Assembly: GCA_030636025.1 (NCBI GenBank)
Contig: DAOVXQ010000003.1
Span: forward strand, 1 to 32,480
Reading direction: 5' to 3'
DNA from: an archaeon
GTDB lineage: Archaea; Nanobdellota; Nanobdellia; Pacearchaeales; GW2011-AR1
DNA length: 32,480 nt
Positions 16,530-26,035 of this stretch are shown here, piece after piece (the first letter of the stretch is position 1; every line of letters starts with the position of its first letter). The notes under the pieces were generated by a model. It did not search any database. It was not told the origin of the DNA and saw only the letters and a program-made list of their open reading frames with translations. The position numbers were made by a program, and so were the translations under genes.

Positions 16530-17139
16530 AGAAAAAGATTTAGTTGCATATGCAATTGATTTTGTAGCTTATTTAATCACTAAAACAAATAATTTAGATA
16601 GGGTTATACTTTATGGTTCTGTGGCAAGAGGGGATTTTAATGAAGATTCTGATGTTGATTTATTTATAGATTCAAGAGAAAATATTGAGAAAAAAATAAA
16701 TAAAATTGTGGATAATTATTATAAGACAAAGAAATTCAAAGAATGGGAATTAAAAGGAATTAAAAATACGATTTCGGTTATTGCAGGAGAATTAGATTCT
16801 GAAGAATGGAAAAACCTCAAAAGAAGCATCCTAAACACTGGAATTATTTTGTATGGAAAGTATAAGGCAGAATCAGATAAAATAAATCAGTATACTTTAT
16901 TTTCTTTTGAGAATATAGTCCCTAATAAAAAAAGGATTTCAATTTTCAGAAAATTATTTGGATTTAAAGTTGGGAAAAAAGAATATCCAGGGTTGGTTGA
17001 GAAAATTAATGCTATCAAGGTTGGAAAAGGTAGTCTTCTCGTTCCAATTGAACATACAAATGAACTAAAGAAATACTTTCATAGTAAAAAAGTTGCAGTA
17101 AAATTATATGATTTGTGGTCGGATAGTAAATTAAATTAA
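16522..17139 (+). CDS. MNT-type nucleotidyltransferase
   Basis: LDRVILYGSVARGDFNEDSDVDLFID. Confidence 0.88.
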   Translation: MDKEKDLVAYAIDFVAYLITKTNNLDRVILYGSVARGDFNEDSDVDLFIDSRENIEKKINKIVDNYYKTKKFKEWELKGIKNTISVIAGELDSEEWKNLKRSILNTGIILYGKYKAESDKINQYTLFSFENIVPNKKRISIFRKLFGFKVGKKEYPGLVEKINAIKVGKGSLLVPIEHTNELKKYFHSKKVAVKLYDLWSDSKLN

Positions 17140-17147
17140 AAAAATTT

Positions 17148-18101
17148 CTATCTCGCAATGATTTCCCGGATATAATATCTTTTTTCGTAAGGGGAATTAT
17201 TTAAATGTATTTTCATTAGTAAATCTATTACAATTCCAAAACTGAAAAGGATAATTCCTGAGATAATTAGGAAAAATGTTAAGAAAAACCACCCGTCCCT
17301 GTTAAGACTTAATCCTAAAAATAACTTTCTGTATAATGAAAATAATCCTGATAAAATTCCTGCTCCGAATGAAGTGATTCCTGCGATTCCGAAAATGTGC
17401 AAGGGCCTTTGAGAGTATTTGTCTAAAAACCAGATGTAGATTAAATCAATAAATCCTTTTATTGCTTTGTCATAACCGTATTTTGTTTTCCCGTTTGTTC
17501 TTGGTCTGTGATTAACAACAACTTCGCCGATTTTGAATCCTTTCCATCTTAGGATTGCTAAAATATATCTGTGCATTTCTCCAGAAATATCAAGACTTTT
17601 TACAGCTTTCTTTTTGTAAACACGAAGAGTGCAACCAGTGTCATGAACCCTGTCTTTAATTAATACTCTTCTTAAAAATCTCCCTGTTTTTGTCAAGATT
17701 TTAATCCCAGATTTATCTTTTCTGTGCAATCTCCATCCAGCAATAACATCAAGATTTCTTTCTTTTAATGATTTTAATAATTTCGGGATATCTTTTGGGT
17801 CGTTCTGCAAATCTCCATCCATAGAAATAACAATCTCTCCTTTTGCAGATTTAAAACCTGCATCCAAGGCAGTTGCCTGCCCATAATTTTTATTCAAGTC
17901 AATAATTTTCACTTTTTCTAATTCCTTAAGCTCATCAATTGTTCTATCTGTTGAACCATCATTCACATAAATTACTTCATAATTTTTCCTAAGCAAAGTC
18001 ATAACCTCTTTTATTTCTTGATTCAATTTTTCTACATTCCCTTGTTCATTAAACACAGGAACAACTACTGAATAGGTTATTATTGGTTTTATTTTTTCCA
18101 T
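17148..18101 (-). CDS. GT2 polyprenyl-phosphate glycosyltransferase (DPM1/ArnC-like) with C-terminal TMs
   Basis: YSVVVPVFNEQGNVEKLNQEI ... VISMDGDLQNDPKDIPKLL ... two C-terminal TM helices. Confidence 0.93.
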   Translation of the reverse strand: MEKIKPIITYSVVVPVFNEQGNVEKLNQEIKEVMTLLRKNYEVIYVNDGSTDRTIDELKELEKVKIIDLNKNYGQATALDAGFKSAKGEIVISMDGDLQNDPKDIPKLLKSLKERNLDVIAGWRLHRKDKSGIKILTKTGRFLRRVLIKDRVHDTGCTLRVYKKKAVKSLDISGEMHRYILAILRWKGFKIGEVVVNHRPRTNGKTKYGYDKAIKGFIDLIYIWFLDKYSQRPLHIFGIAGITSFGAGILSGLFSLYRKLFLGLSLNRDGWFFLTFFLIISGIILFSFGIVIDLLMKIHLNNSPYEKRYYIREIIAR

Positions 18102-18238
18102 TTTATTTTGCTACTATAATTTTGTTGCTCATAGGTTTTTAAATGTTGTTATTTTAAAGGGGTTACAGGATGGCAAAGTTTAAAAAGGGAATTTATGTTT
18201 ATTTTCTATTAACATCTAACAAAGATATATATTAAAAT

Positions 18239-19159
18239 ATGAAAATGAATAAAAACTCAAAAAAATTGAAAAATACAATGAAAATAGGGAATAGTTCAAG
18301 GATTATAGCAGGGATTTTAACATTAGCAATAATTGGATTGCTTATTTTTGCAGGCCCTGCACAGGCATTTGTTTTGGGATTGACAGCAGATAAAGAAGAT
18401 GTAAAAAAAGGAGAGACAATTACTTTTAATGCAACTCTGGATATTCAATCAATGGACAAATATTTGCCTGTTGAACATCTTGAATTACATATTAATGGTC
18501 CAGAATCAGTAGTTTGCAAATTTGATATTAATGGGAAGATAATTAATGAAGAAGGTTGTGAGGGCATGGAGATTGAAAGAATCTACTTTAATTCAGAAAA
18601 TTATTTAGGTTATGGCTACGGCTATGGGTATGGTCAAGAGAATTCTTATGGTTATGGTTATGAAATTGATTATGGGTACGGATATAATTTTGGTTATGAT
18701 TATGGATACGGATATGGATATGGGGCGGGTGGAAAGGAAATTAATTTAATTTATAAAATTACATTAGATACGATTAGTTATGAAGCCGGAGATTATATCT
18801 CTCAATTAAAAGCAGATATTGGTGGTGAAATTTTTGCATCAAAAAGTAAACCAGAGTTTACTGTAATTTCTTCTAATTCTTTTAGTGGGCAAGGGGGAAG
18901 TGGAAGTGATAATGGTGAAAATAATGACACTATTGGTGGTTTGTCAAGCCAGAATAATGGGGATTCTAATGGCAATGGAGAGGAACCTGATGAAAAAGAT
19001 GAACCTCCAACAACTTTTTTTTCAAGGTTAGCAGGAATAACAGGAGCAGTTATTGGTGCATTGGGGACAACTGGAACTACTGTTGTCGTGATTTTCTTAG
19101 TTGGTTTACTTGGTTCTGCAATTACTGTTAGACAGATTAGAAAGAGGAAGAAATTGTAA
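18239..19159 (+). CDS. Secreted/anchored surface protein with Gly-Tyr repeat and C-terminal FFSRLAGITGAVIG-TM-basic tail
   Basis: Signal-like N-terminus; YGYGYGYGQENSYGYGYEIDYGYGYNFGYDYGYGYGYG; Ser/Gly/Asn linker; TM + RKRKKL. Confidence 0.8.
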   Translation: MKMNKNSKKLKNTMKIGNSSRIIAGILTLAIIGLLIFAGPAQAFVLGLTADKEDVKKGETITFNATLDIQSMDKYLPVEHLELHINGPESVVCKFDINGKIINEEGCEGMEIERIYFNSENYLGYGYGYGYGQENSYGYGYEIDYGYGYNFGYDYGYGYGYGAGGKEINLIYKITLDTISYEAGDYISQLKADIGGEIFASKSKPEFTVISSNSFSGQGGSGSDNGENNDTIGGLSSQNNGDSNGNGEEPDEKDEPPTTFFSRLAGITGAVIGALGTTGTTVVVIFLVGLLGSAITVRQIRKRKKL

Positions 19160-19164
19160 ATTAG

Positions 19165-19416
19165 TTATATCTCCCAAAACTCTTCTTTTGTTTTAGAAAA
19201 AACATTTTTTACATCCTGTTCTTTTACTGTTTTTCTTCCTTGAATAATTATTTCTTCTTTTATTTTTTCAATTATGTTTCTTAAGTTTTTTTCTAATTCT
19301 CTTTCTAATAAATAAACTGCATCAGGGCTTATTCTCTTAATTCCTGCTTTTTTTATCTGCAGGATTAAATTTCTTCTCTTTATTAATGTGTTATTCTTTT
19401 TCTTGCTTTTTTCCAT
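19165..19416 (-). CDS. Archaeal histone-fold protein
   Basis: KRISPDAVYLLERELEKNLRNIIEKIKEEIIIQGRKTVKEQDVKNVF. Confidence 0.85.
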   Translation of the reverse strand: MEKSKKKNNTLIKRRNLILQIKKAGIKRISPDAVYLLERELEKNLRNIIEKIKEEIIIQGRKTVKEQDVKNVFSKTKEEFWEI

Positions 19417-19422
19417 CTTTAG

Positions 19423-19974
19423 TTAATGTATTAATACATAAAATTTCTTGAATTTAATTTTAAAATTTAAAAAAAGCTTTTCAAAAATATTCTCATTTTC
19501 TACAGGCAAAATAAACACCTGATTTGCAAGCCATTCCCCATTATTTTCTCTAACTAAACCTTTTTCTTTATTTTTCCCCCTTAAAATATTCACAATTTTA
19601 ACTTTTATAGAGGGTTTTAGACTAATAAGTTCATATTTAAACAAAACTTTATTTGAAAACTTATAAATCTGAGAAAAAGAGCATTTATTTTTAATGCTAT
19701 ACCCTTCCCTTAATAAAGTGTGGATTATCGACGGAGGATTTGCAAAAAAGTCATTTGGTTTTAGGACAGAAACATGAAAACCTGAGATTTTTATTCCCGG
19801 TTTATTGGTTATTACTGCTATATCTGTGTCTTGTGGAACTGCTTTCCCTTTTACAGCAGAGCCAAATACAATTATATCTAAAATTTCTTTATCTTTAAGA
19901 TATTTTTTTAATTTATTTTTTATTAGTAATAATCTTTTTGAGTTCATTTGCATATTCTTTAAGTTTATTTGCAT
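19423..19974 (-). CDS. MNT-type nucleotidyltransferase (true start probably at an internal Met)
   Basis: LDIIVFGSAVKGKAVPQDTDIAVI; overlaps the HEPN gene. Confidence 0.8.
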   Translation of the reverse strand: MQINLKNMQMNSKRLLLIKNKLKKYLKDKEILDIIVFGSAVKGKAVPQDTDIAVITNKPGIKISGFHVSVLKPNDFFANPPSIIHTLLREGYSIKNKCSFSQIYKFSNKVLFKYELISLKPSIKVKIVNILRGKNKEKGLVRENNGEWLANQVFILPVENENIFEKLFLNFKIKFKKFYVLIH

Positions 19975-20245
19975 CTTTTTGTCTTAAGCGAAGATTATAA
20001 GATTGAGTGTAAATTTTAAAAAAATCAGAAACTTTTTGATATGCCTCATTAAAATATGTTTCCAGTAAAGAAAATCTTTGATTGTGATTTTTTGGCATAA
20101 CTCTAATTTGATTGTAAATTAAATAATCACACAAAATTACAATTGCTTTAAAAAAATCTGAGACAGCTACATTAAATCTTTTTTTTATTAAATTTTCTTC
20201 TCCAGATTCTAAAAATTCTTCAGCATTTTTTAAAAGTTCTTCCAT
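19913..20245 (-). CDS. HEPN-domain-like protein
   Basis: NAEEFLESGEENLIKKRFNVAVSDFFKAIVILCDYLIY; adjacent MNT. Confidence 0.7.
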   Translation of the reverse strand: MEELLKNAEEFLESGEENLIKKRFNVAVSDFFKAIVILCDYLIYNQIRVMPKNHNQRFSLLETYFNEAYQKVSDFFKIYTQSYNLRLRQKDANKLKEYANELKKIITNKK

Positions 20246-20296
20246 TAATACATTAATAGATTATTGACTTTTTAAACTTATTGGTTAATGCATTAA
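20244..20296. promoter_or_regulatory. Palindromes ATTAATACATTAAT (20244-20257) and TTAATGCATTAA (20285-20296) flanking a TATA-like ttttaaa; putative operator
   Basis: Direct reading; related TTAATGTATTAA at 19423-19434. Confidence 0.55.
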
Positions 20297-20451
20297 TTTT
20301 AGTGATCCTATTACATAAGAAAACGAAAAGAAAGATGTTGATTATTTTTTTAGAAAGTATATACTTGGTTGCACATTGTTTTCACAATCGGTAAATATAA
20401 AAACCATCTATTCTCAATACACCTACTAAATAGAAGAGTTCTGATATTAAG

Positions 20452-20892
20452 ATGGAAAATTTAGAGCAAATGAGTTTAAGTAAACAAGTTCAACGGCTTG
20501 GAAAAATTATTTCTAGAGAAAGATATGTTAAAAGGTATTCACAGAATAGTTGGACTACTGGAGAGGGAGGAGATGGGCATTCAAGTAAGGCAGAGACAAT
20601 TACAGAGTATACTCCCGTTTATGCGAGCAGATATAATTTTAATAAAAAAATAAGAAAAGATGCAGAAAATAAATTAAAAATAATAAAAGAATTTTCCATT
20701 GATTCTGAAATTAAATCAGAGGTTAATGCCCAATTTGCGAACGCAAAAAAAATGCAGGACAAATATGTAATCAATGTTATCGGAAAGAGCATGGCAGGAG
20801 TTTTCATGGGGGGTTTTATTACTGGAATGATTGCGGGTTATGGATATCTGGCATGGAAACTTTACGAATTTATACAAGAGACAAAATTCTAA
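20452..20892 (+). CDS. Uncharacterised protein with one C-terminal TM
   Basis: 146-aa ORF, C-terminal AGVFMGGFITGMIAGYGYLAWKLY. Confidence 0.6.
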   Translation: MENLEQMSLSKQVQRLGKIISRERYVKRYSQNSWTTGEGGDGHSSKAETITEYTPVYASRYNFNKKIRKDAENKLKIIKEFSIDSEIKSEVNAQFANAKKMQDKYVINVIGKSMAGVFMGGFITGMIAGYGYLAWKLYEFIQETKF

Positions 20893-21034
20893 TTTCTAAT
20901 AATAATCTTTCTTAACTTAAGGGATAATGTTTTTTTTAGAAAGTATATATTCTGTTGCAACTTTATTTATAAATAAATTTAGCTTTTTTACATTATCATT
21001 TTGAAGTGATTGAAAGGAGGTAAAATAAAAAAGA

Positions 21035-23791
21035 ATGAAAAAAATTTTAATAATTTTTAGTTTATTGGTGATGAGTTTGATGGTTGTTGGTGTGAGTGCT
21101 GATACAATAAGTTTTCTTTATGAAGATGGTTTTGCTGGAGTTGATGGTGATACTTCTTCGTGGTCTGATGATAATGGTATGGTTAATTTAGGAGAAACTC
21201 ATTGGAGTCTTTTAGATGGAAAGGCAGAAGTTTTAGGTTATTTAAATTCTCAGAACGACGGCATTCTAACACATAGAGGAACAAGAGGATTAGGAATCTA
21301 TGGTGGAGAACCTGATGAAATTGATTCTATTGAAGAAGGAGAAAATCTTAGAATTGTGTTTGACGAACCTTATTATATAAATTCTATTGAAACAAGGTCT
21401 CTTTTTGTGCCTGAAGGAGAAGGAGATCCTGAAGAAGGGGATATTACTTTTAAGCTTCTTGGCTCAGAAATAGAAGATGACCATATGGTGGCTAGTGAGA
21501 ATTCTGGAAACGGAGTTTGGAGTGAAACTTATGAGGATTTGCTTGTTGATGAAATTATATTTTATATTAATGAAACAGAAGATTATGCTGACTGGAGTGA
21601 ATTTGCAGTAACAAAATTAGAAGTTGAATCTCAATGTAAAATAATCATAGATGAACCTCAAGAATCTCATTGGTATGACCCTGTAGATATAGAATGGCAT
21701 TATGAAGGAAATTGTGATATTTTGAATCAGGAATTATACTATTATGAAGGAAGTTGTGAAGCTGGTTCAAACCTCATTGCAGTTTTAAATTCTGAACCAA
21801 GAGAATATCCTTGGGATGTTTTTGCATTAGAAGATGGAGATTATTGTGTAAGCATTTATGTTGAACAACATAATCCCCCTGCATTAGATGTAGAAGGATT
21901 TTCAGGAATTTTTCATCTTGATTTAACCCCTCCTGAATCAGAAATTTCGTTTGGTAATCCAAATGTCGGATGTGATGGAGAAGGAGATTGTTATATTAAT
22001 AAAAATACTCCAATAACAATTACATGCGAGGATGGAGAAGGAAGTGGTGTTGACACTATTTACTATAACATCTTTGTAGAAGATGGATATGGTGGATGGG
22101 AATTAGCACATTCGTTTTCTGAGGAAGATGATGAGGTAGAATTTAATTGTCATGAAGATTCAAGACATAAAATAGAATATTGGTGTGTGGATAAAGTTGG
22201 AAAAGTAGAAGAGCCAAATGAAGAAATAATCTATGTAGATACTGTTGCTCCAATAATTACAAAAGAAATAGTTGGTCCTAAGGTTGGCGATTGTCCTCCT
22301 GAAGAAGAAGGCGATGAATGTTGGATTGCAGACCATAGAACACAAATAGTTGTAGAAGCTATTGACCCAGAACCGCATCCTGTTGACGATGTTTATTGTG
22401 AATGGGGATATTGGTTTGAAGATTATTTTTATGGTTTATGGTATCCATATGTAGAACCAATAATTTTCTATGAAGATTGTATCCATGAACTTCATATAAG
22501 ATGCTGGGATGCATTAGGAAACGAGGCATATGATGTTGAAACATTTTATGTTGATTCATCTGCCCCATATACATGGAAATGGTATGAAGGTCCATTTTAT
22601 GAATTTGAAGGAATAAAATATATTAATGGAGTCACAACTGTGAACTTAGATGCTTATGATTTACCAGAAGAATCTATTTGTGCAGTTGGCGTTGATGAAA
22701 CTTATTATAGATATGAGATTGTTGATGAATTTTATTGTGAAGGCGAAGGACAATGGGAATCTACATCTAAAGAAGATTGTAGTTGGAATCTATATGAAGA
22801 GCCATTCACAATGGAAGAATCATGCCATGTTATTGAATATTATTCAATAGACTTATTAGGGAATGAAGAATCTGTTCAATGGCAGTTTGTCTTCGTCGAC
22901 AAAACAGCACCAGAACCAATTAAAGAAGTAGGAAAACCAAGTCATGATTGTAATGGACTTTGGGAAATTCTTGTTGGAGAATGTGAAGATAACTGGGACT
23001 GGATTGTTACTATGGAAACACCAATTACATTAAGTTGTGAGGAACAAGGACCTCATCCGTCTGGAATAAAAGAAATTTGTTATAGAATTACTTTAGATGG
23101 AACATTAATGGAAGATTGGGCATGTGTTGAAGTAGATGAAAATGATGAAATAGAAGTTATTTTTAATGAAGAATCTGAACATTTGTTAGAATTCTATTGC
23201 ATAGATAATGTTGATAAAACATCTGAAATAGATTCAGAATTGTTCAAGGTTGAAGGAACTGCTTTTGAGATTGAATTATCTGAAAAGTGGAATTTAATAT
23301 CTATTCCTTTCCCATTAATTAGTAATAATATTGAAGAAGTATTTGAGGATATTTCAGAAGATATCGAGGCTGTTTGGTCTTATGATGAAACTGGATGGCA
23401 TGTTTATGCACCAGAAGGGCCTTCGGATTTAGATGAAATAAATCCTGGTTATGGTTATTGGGTTAAAGCAAAAGAAGAGACAACATTAATTGTTGGCGGA
23501 AGTTTATTAGGTCCTGCACAAAGTATTCCCCCAAGTAGGCAATTGCAAAGTGGATGGAATTTAATTGGGCGTTATGGATTAGTAAATCAAGAAGCATATT
23601 GTGCTTTGTTCTCATTAATAGATACAACAATAGGATATCCAAGATGGAGTTCTTTGTATGGTTATGATGCAGATTCAGATGAATTTACTATCTTAGATAC
23701 AGAGAGCAATACAAATCCTGGAGAAGGATATTGGATTGAAATGGACATAGCAGACACATATAGCCCAGCAACAGTTTGTTGGGGAGTTTAG
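21035..23791 (+). CDS. Large secreted S-layer/adhesin-like protein with Cys-containing Ig-like repeats and WNLISIPF / GWNLIG C-terminal modules
   Basis: Signal peptide MKKILIIFSLLVMSLMVVGVSA; repeated ...C.D..G..E....YVDT.AP...K segments; acidic composition. Confidence 0.85.
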   Translation: MKKILIIFSLLVMSLMVVGVSADTISFLYEDGFAGVDGDTSSWSDDNGMVNLGETHWSLLDGKAEVLGYLNSQNDGILTHRGTRGLGIYGGEPDEIDSIEEGENLRIVFDEPYYINSIETRSLFVPEGEGDPEEGDITFKLLGSEIEDDHMVASENSGNGVWSETYEDLLVDEIIFYINETEDYADWSEFAVTKLEVESQCKIIIDEPQESHWYDPVDIEWHYEGNCDILNQELYYYEGSCEAGSNLIAVLNSEPREYPWDVFALEDGDYCVSIYVEQHNPPALDVEGFSGIFHLDLTPPESEISFGNPNVGCDGEGDCYINKNTPITITCEDGEGSGVDTIYYNIFVEDGYGGWELAHSFSEEDDEVEFNCHEDSRHKIEYWCVDKVGKVEEPNEEIIYVDTVAPIITKEIVGPKVGDCPPEEEGDECWIADHRTQIVVEAIDPEPHPVDDVYCEWGYWFEDYFYGLWYPYVEPIIFYEDCIHELHIRCWDALGNEAYDVETFYVDSSAPYTWKWYEGPFYEFEGIKYINGVTTVNLDAYDLPEESICAVGVDETYYRYEIVDEFYCEGEGQWESTSKEDCSWNLYEEPFTMEESCHVIEYYSIDLLGNEESVQWQFVFVDKTAPEPIKEVGKPSHDCNGLWEILVGECEDNWDWIVTMETPITLSCEEQGPHPSGIKEICYRITLDGTLMEDWACVEVDENDEIEVIFNEESEHLLEFYCIDNVDKTSEIDSELFKVEGTAFEIELSEKWNLISIPFPLISNNIEEVFEDISEDIEAVWSYDETGWHVYAPEGPSDLDEINPGYGYWVKAKEETTLIVGGSLLGPAQSIPPSRQLQSGWNLIGRYGLVNQEAYCALFSLIDTTIGYPRWSSLYGYDADSDEFTILDTESNTNPGEGYWIEMDIADTYSPATVCWGV

Positions 23792-23832
23792 TTTTTTTCT
23801 TTTTTTTCTTTTTTTCTTTTTTTATTTAAAAT
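23792..23832 (+). terminator. T-rich transcription termination tract
   Basis: gtttttttcttttttttctttttttctttttttattt directly after the stop. Confidence 0.65.
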
Positions 23833-23897
23833 ATAGAGAGAAATATCCTATATCATACCACAAAAAACATTATAAACGAAAAGAGTATCTAAATAAT

Positions 23898-24767
23898 ATG
23901 AAAAAGGTAATTATATTCACATTTATATTTATTTTATTATCAACAAGTTTAGTATTGGCTTTTCCTTCAACCCCTTGTGCATTTTATGGAACAGCAAAAT
24001 ATACAAATGGAGATTCTATTCCTAATGGTTATATCATCACAGCAGAACTTAATGGAATTATCAGTGGAAGCAGCGTGATTAAAGATGGAATGTATGGGAT
24101 AGATGATAGTTTAATTGTATTATCTCAGAACCAAATTGGCGGGACTGTCAAATTTTATATAAATGGAAAAGAAACAAATCAAGAGGCAGAGTTTAAGGAT
24201 ATGGGCGTAATTGAATTAAATATCACTGTAGAAAAATCTGATGATGGGAATTTTATTGGATGTGGTGATGGAATTTGCGATGTAAGTTCTGATGAATGTT
24301 TGTTTTGTTTAGTTGATTGCAATGCTGAAAAAACAAATATATGCTCCGGGGATTCTCGTTGTGACACTGAAATAGGTGAAACATATATCAACACCCCAAG
24401 TGATTGCACTAAGCCATCAAGTGGAACCAACCCAAGCAGTAACTCTCCAAGCAGCAGTTCATCAAGCAGTAGCTCGTCATCAAGCAACCCTAACCCAATT
24501 ACAATAACCCCTCCGGCAGATAATGAAAATTCAGAACAACCTGAAAATGATTCTGACTTGGGAATACTTAAAACCACAAGCAACCCTGAACCTGAAAAAG
24601 GATTTTTCAGCAAAATCACCGGGGCTGTTGTCGGCGGAGGAAAAGCAAAATACACTGTTCCCCTGATTTTTATTGTTTTAGTTTTTTTAATCACCTTAGT
24701 TACTTATACTAAAAGAAAACCTGCAAGAGTTGAAGAACTTGTTGAGAAAAATTCTGAGGAAAAATAA
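23898..24767 (+). CDS. Secreted/anchored protein with CGDGICD Cys motif, poly-Ser linker and FFSKITGAVVGG-TM-basic tail
   Basis: Signal peptide; CGDGICDVSSDECLFCLVDC; SSSSSSSSSSSS; C-terminal TM and RK-rich end. Confidence 0.82.
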   Translation: MKKVIIFTFIFILLSTSLVLAFPSTPCAFYGTAKYTNGDSIPNGYIITAELNGIISGSSVIKDGMYGIDDSLIVLSQNQIGGTVKFYINGKETNQEAEFKDMGVIELNITVEKSDDGNFIGCGDGICDVSSDECLFCLVDCNAEKTNICSGDSRCDTEIGETYINTPSDCTKPSSGTNPSSNSPSSSSSSSSSSSSNPNPITITPPADNENSEQPENDSDLGILKTTSNPEPEKGFFSKITGAVVGGGKAKYTVPLIFIVLVFLITLVTYTKRKPARVEELVEKNSEEK

Positions 24768-24806
24768 ATCCAAAACATTTATTAACTAATTTCTCTAAAA
24801 AATACT

Positions 24807-25574
24807 ATGGCATTTGAAACAGGGTTTGGATTTTGGGGAATTCTTATTTGGGTCGGAGTTTTATTTGTTTTATCAGGATTAAAAATCGTTAAAGAATATC
24901 AGCGAGGTGTGAAATTTACTTTGGGAAAATATGCAGGAATAATGTCGCCTGGCTTGAGAATTGTTGTCCCTATTATTCAATCATGGCAAAGAGTTGATAT
25001 AAGAGTTAAGGCAGTTGATGTCCCAGACCAGGATGCAATCACAAAAGATAATGTTTCAATAAAAGTAAATGCAGTGCTTTATTACAAAGTTGCAGATTCA
25101 AAGAAGGCGATTATCGAGGTTGAGGAATTTGATTATGCTGTTTCGCAGTTGGCTCAAACAACAATGAGAGATGTTGTTGGCGAGGTTACATTAGATGAAT
25201 TATTGAGCAAGAGAGATAATATTTCTAAAAGAATAAGAGAAATTGTTGATAAGGCGACAGACCCTTGGGGGATTAAGGTTGAATCTGTTGAGTTGAAACA
25301 TGTTGAACTTCCAGAGCAGTTAAAGAGGACGATTGGTAAGGAAGCAGAGGCAGAAAGAGAGAAAAGGGCTGTGATTATTAAGGCGAGTGGCGAGGTTATT
25401 GCTGCAGATAATATGGCAAAGGCCGCGAAGACTTTAGCGACAGGACCTGGTGCTTTGCATTTGAGAACATTGCAGACACTTAATGATTTAAGTTCTGATA
25501 AAAGCAACACTGTTGTGTTGGGTTTGCCTTTAGAGATTCTGAGGGCGTTTGAAGGGGATAAGAAAAAGAAGTAA
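24807..25574 (+). CDS. Stomatin/SPFH-family protein
   Basis: N-terminal TM; VKEYQRGVKFTLGKYAGIMSPGLRIVVPIIQSWQRVDIRVKAVDVPDQDAITKDNVSIKVNAVLYYKV. Confidence 0.96.
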   Translation: MAFETGFGFWGILIWVGVLFVLSGLKIVKEYQRGVKFTLGKYAGIMSPGLRIVVPIIQSWQRVDIRVKAVDVPDQDAITKDNVSIKVNAVLYYKVADSKKAIIEVEEFDYAVSQLAQTTMRDVVGEVTLDELLSKRDNISKRIREIVDKATDPWGIKVESVELKHVELPEQLKRTIGKEAEAEREKRAVIIKASGEVIAADNMAKAAKTLATGPGALHLRTLQTLNDLSSDKSNTVVLGLPLEILRAFEGDKKKK

Positions 25575-25645
25575 TTGGAAGATTTAAAAAACCTAAAATT
25601 TATATCTTTTTGCCCTAAGGAAAGAGAGTTCTGATAAATATTAAA

Positions 25646-25969
25646 ATGATAACTTTAAAATCATTAACTGAAGAAGGAAAGAAATATTTTTTTGAAGGAT
25701 TTGGATTTGAGACAAAAACTATCGAACAAGGACATGCTCATCCAGATGCTAAAGGAAAAGTAATTGGAAAATTAGAAATCTCACTTGAATCTAATGAATA
25801 TTTTAATGACCCAGATTTAAAGGCGATTCTTAAAGATTGTTGCCCTATTGAAATTATAGCGGGTCAAGGGATTAAGGCAAGTTTGAGTTATATTGAATCA
25901 TGTTCACCAAATGGAAAGATGTATAAACCCGACAACAAAATTTATGTTCATACAATTCAAGAAGAATAA
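25646..25969 (+). CDS. Uncharacterised 107-aa protein
   Basis: Complete ORF in a well-spaced intergenic context; no family recognised. Confidence 0.55.
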   Translation: MITLKSLTEEGKKYFFEGFGFETKTIEQGHAHPDAKGKVIGKLEISLESNEYFNDPDLKAILKDCCPIEIIAGQGIKASLSYIESCSPNGKMYKPDNKIYVHTIQEE

Positions 25970-26035
25970 AAAGCCACACATCCTCATATTTTCTAAAATC
26001 GCAAATCTTAAAAACCTTTAATTCTTAAGTTTTTT

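Noticed and set aside
1443-17139. Classical insertion sequence, integron or CRISPR array
   Set aside because: No transposase, tyrosine/serine integrase or Cas-like protein in the ORF set; repeats are about 100-290 bp, diverged, in both orientations, with gene-sized spacers.
22160-22850. Small ORFs on both strands inside the large surface gene
   Set aside because: Overlap the 918-aa CDS with clear signal peptide and repeats; shadow ORFs.
24179-24694. 171-aa reverse ORF
   Set aside because: Antisense shadow of the secreted protein 23898-24767; L/S/G/P-rich low-complexity translation.
25154-25510. 118-aa reverse ORF
   Set aside because: Antisense to the well-supported stomatin gene.
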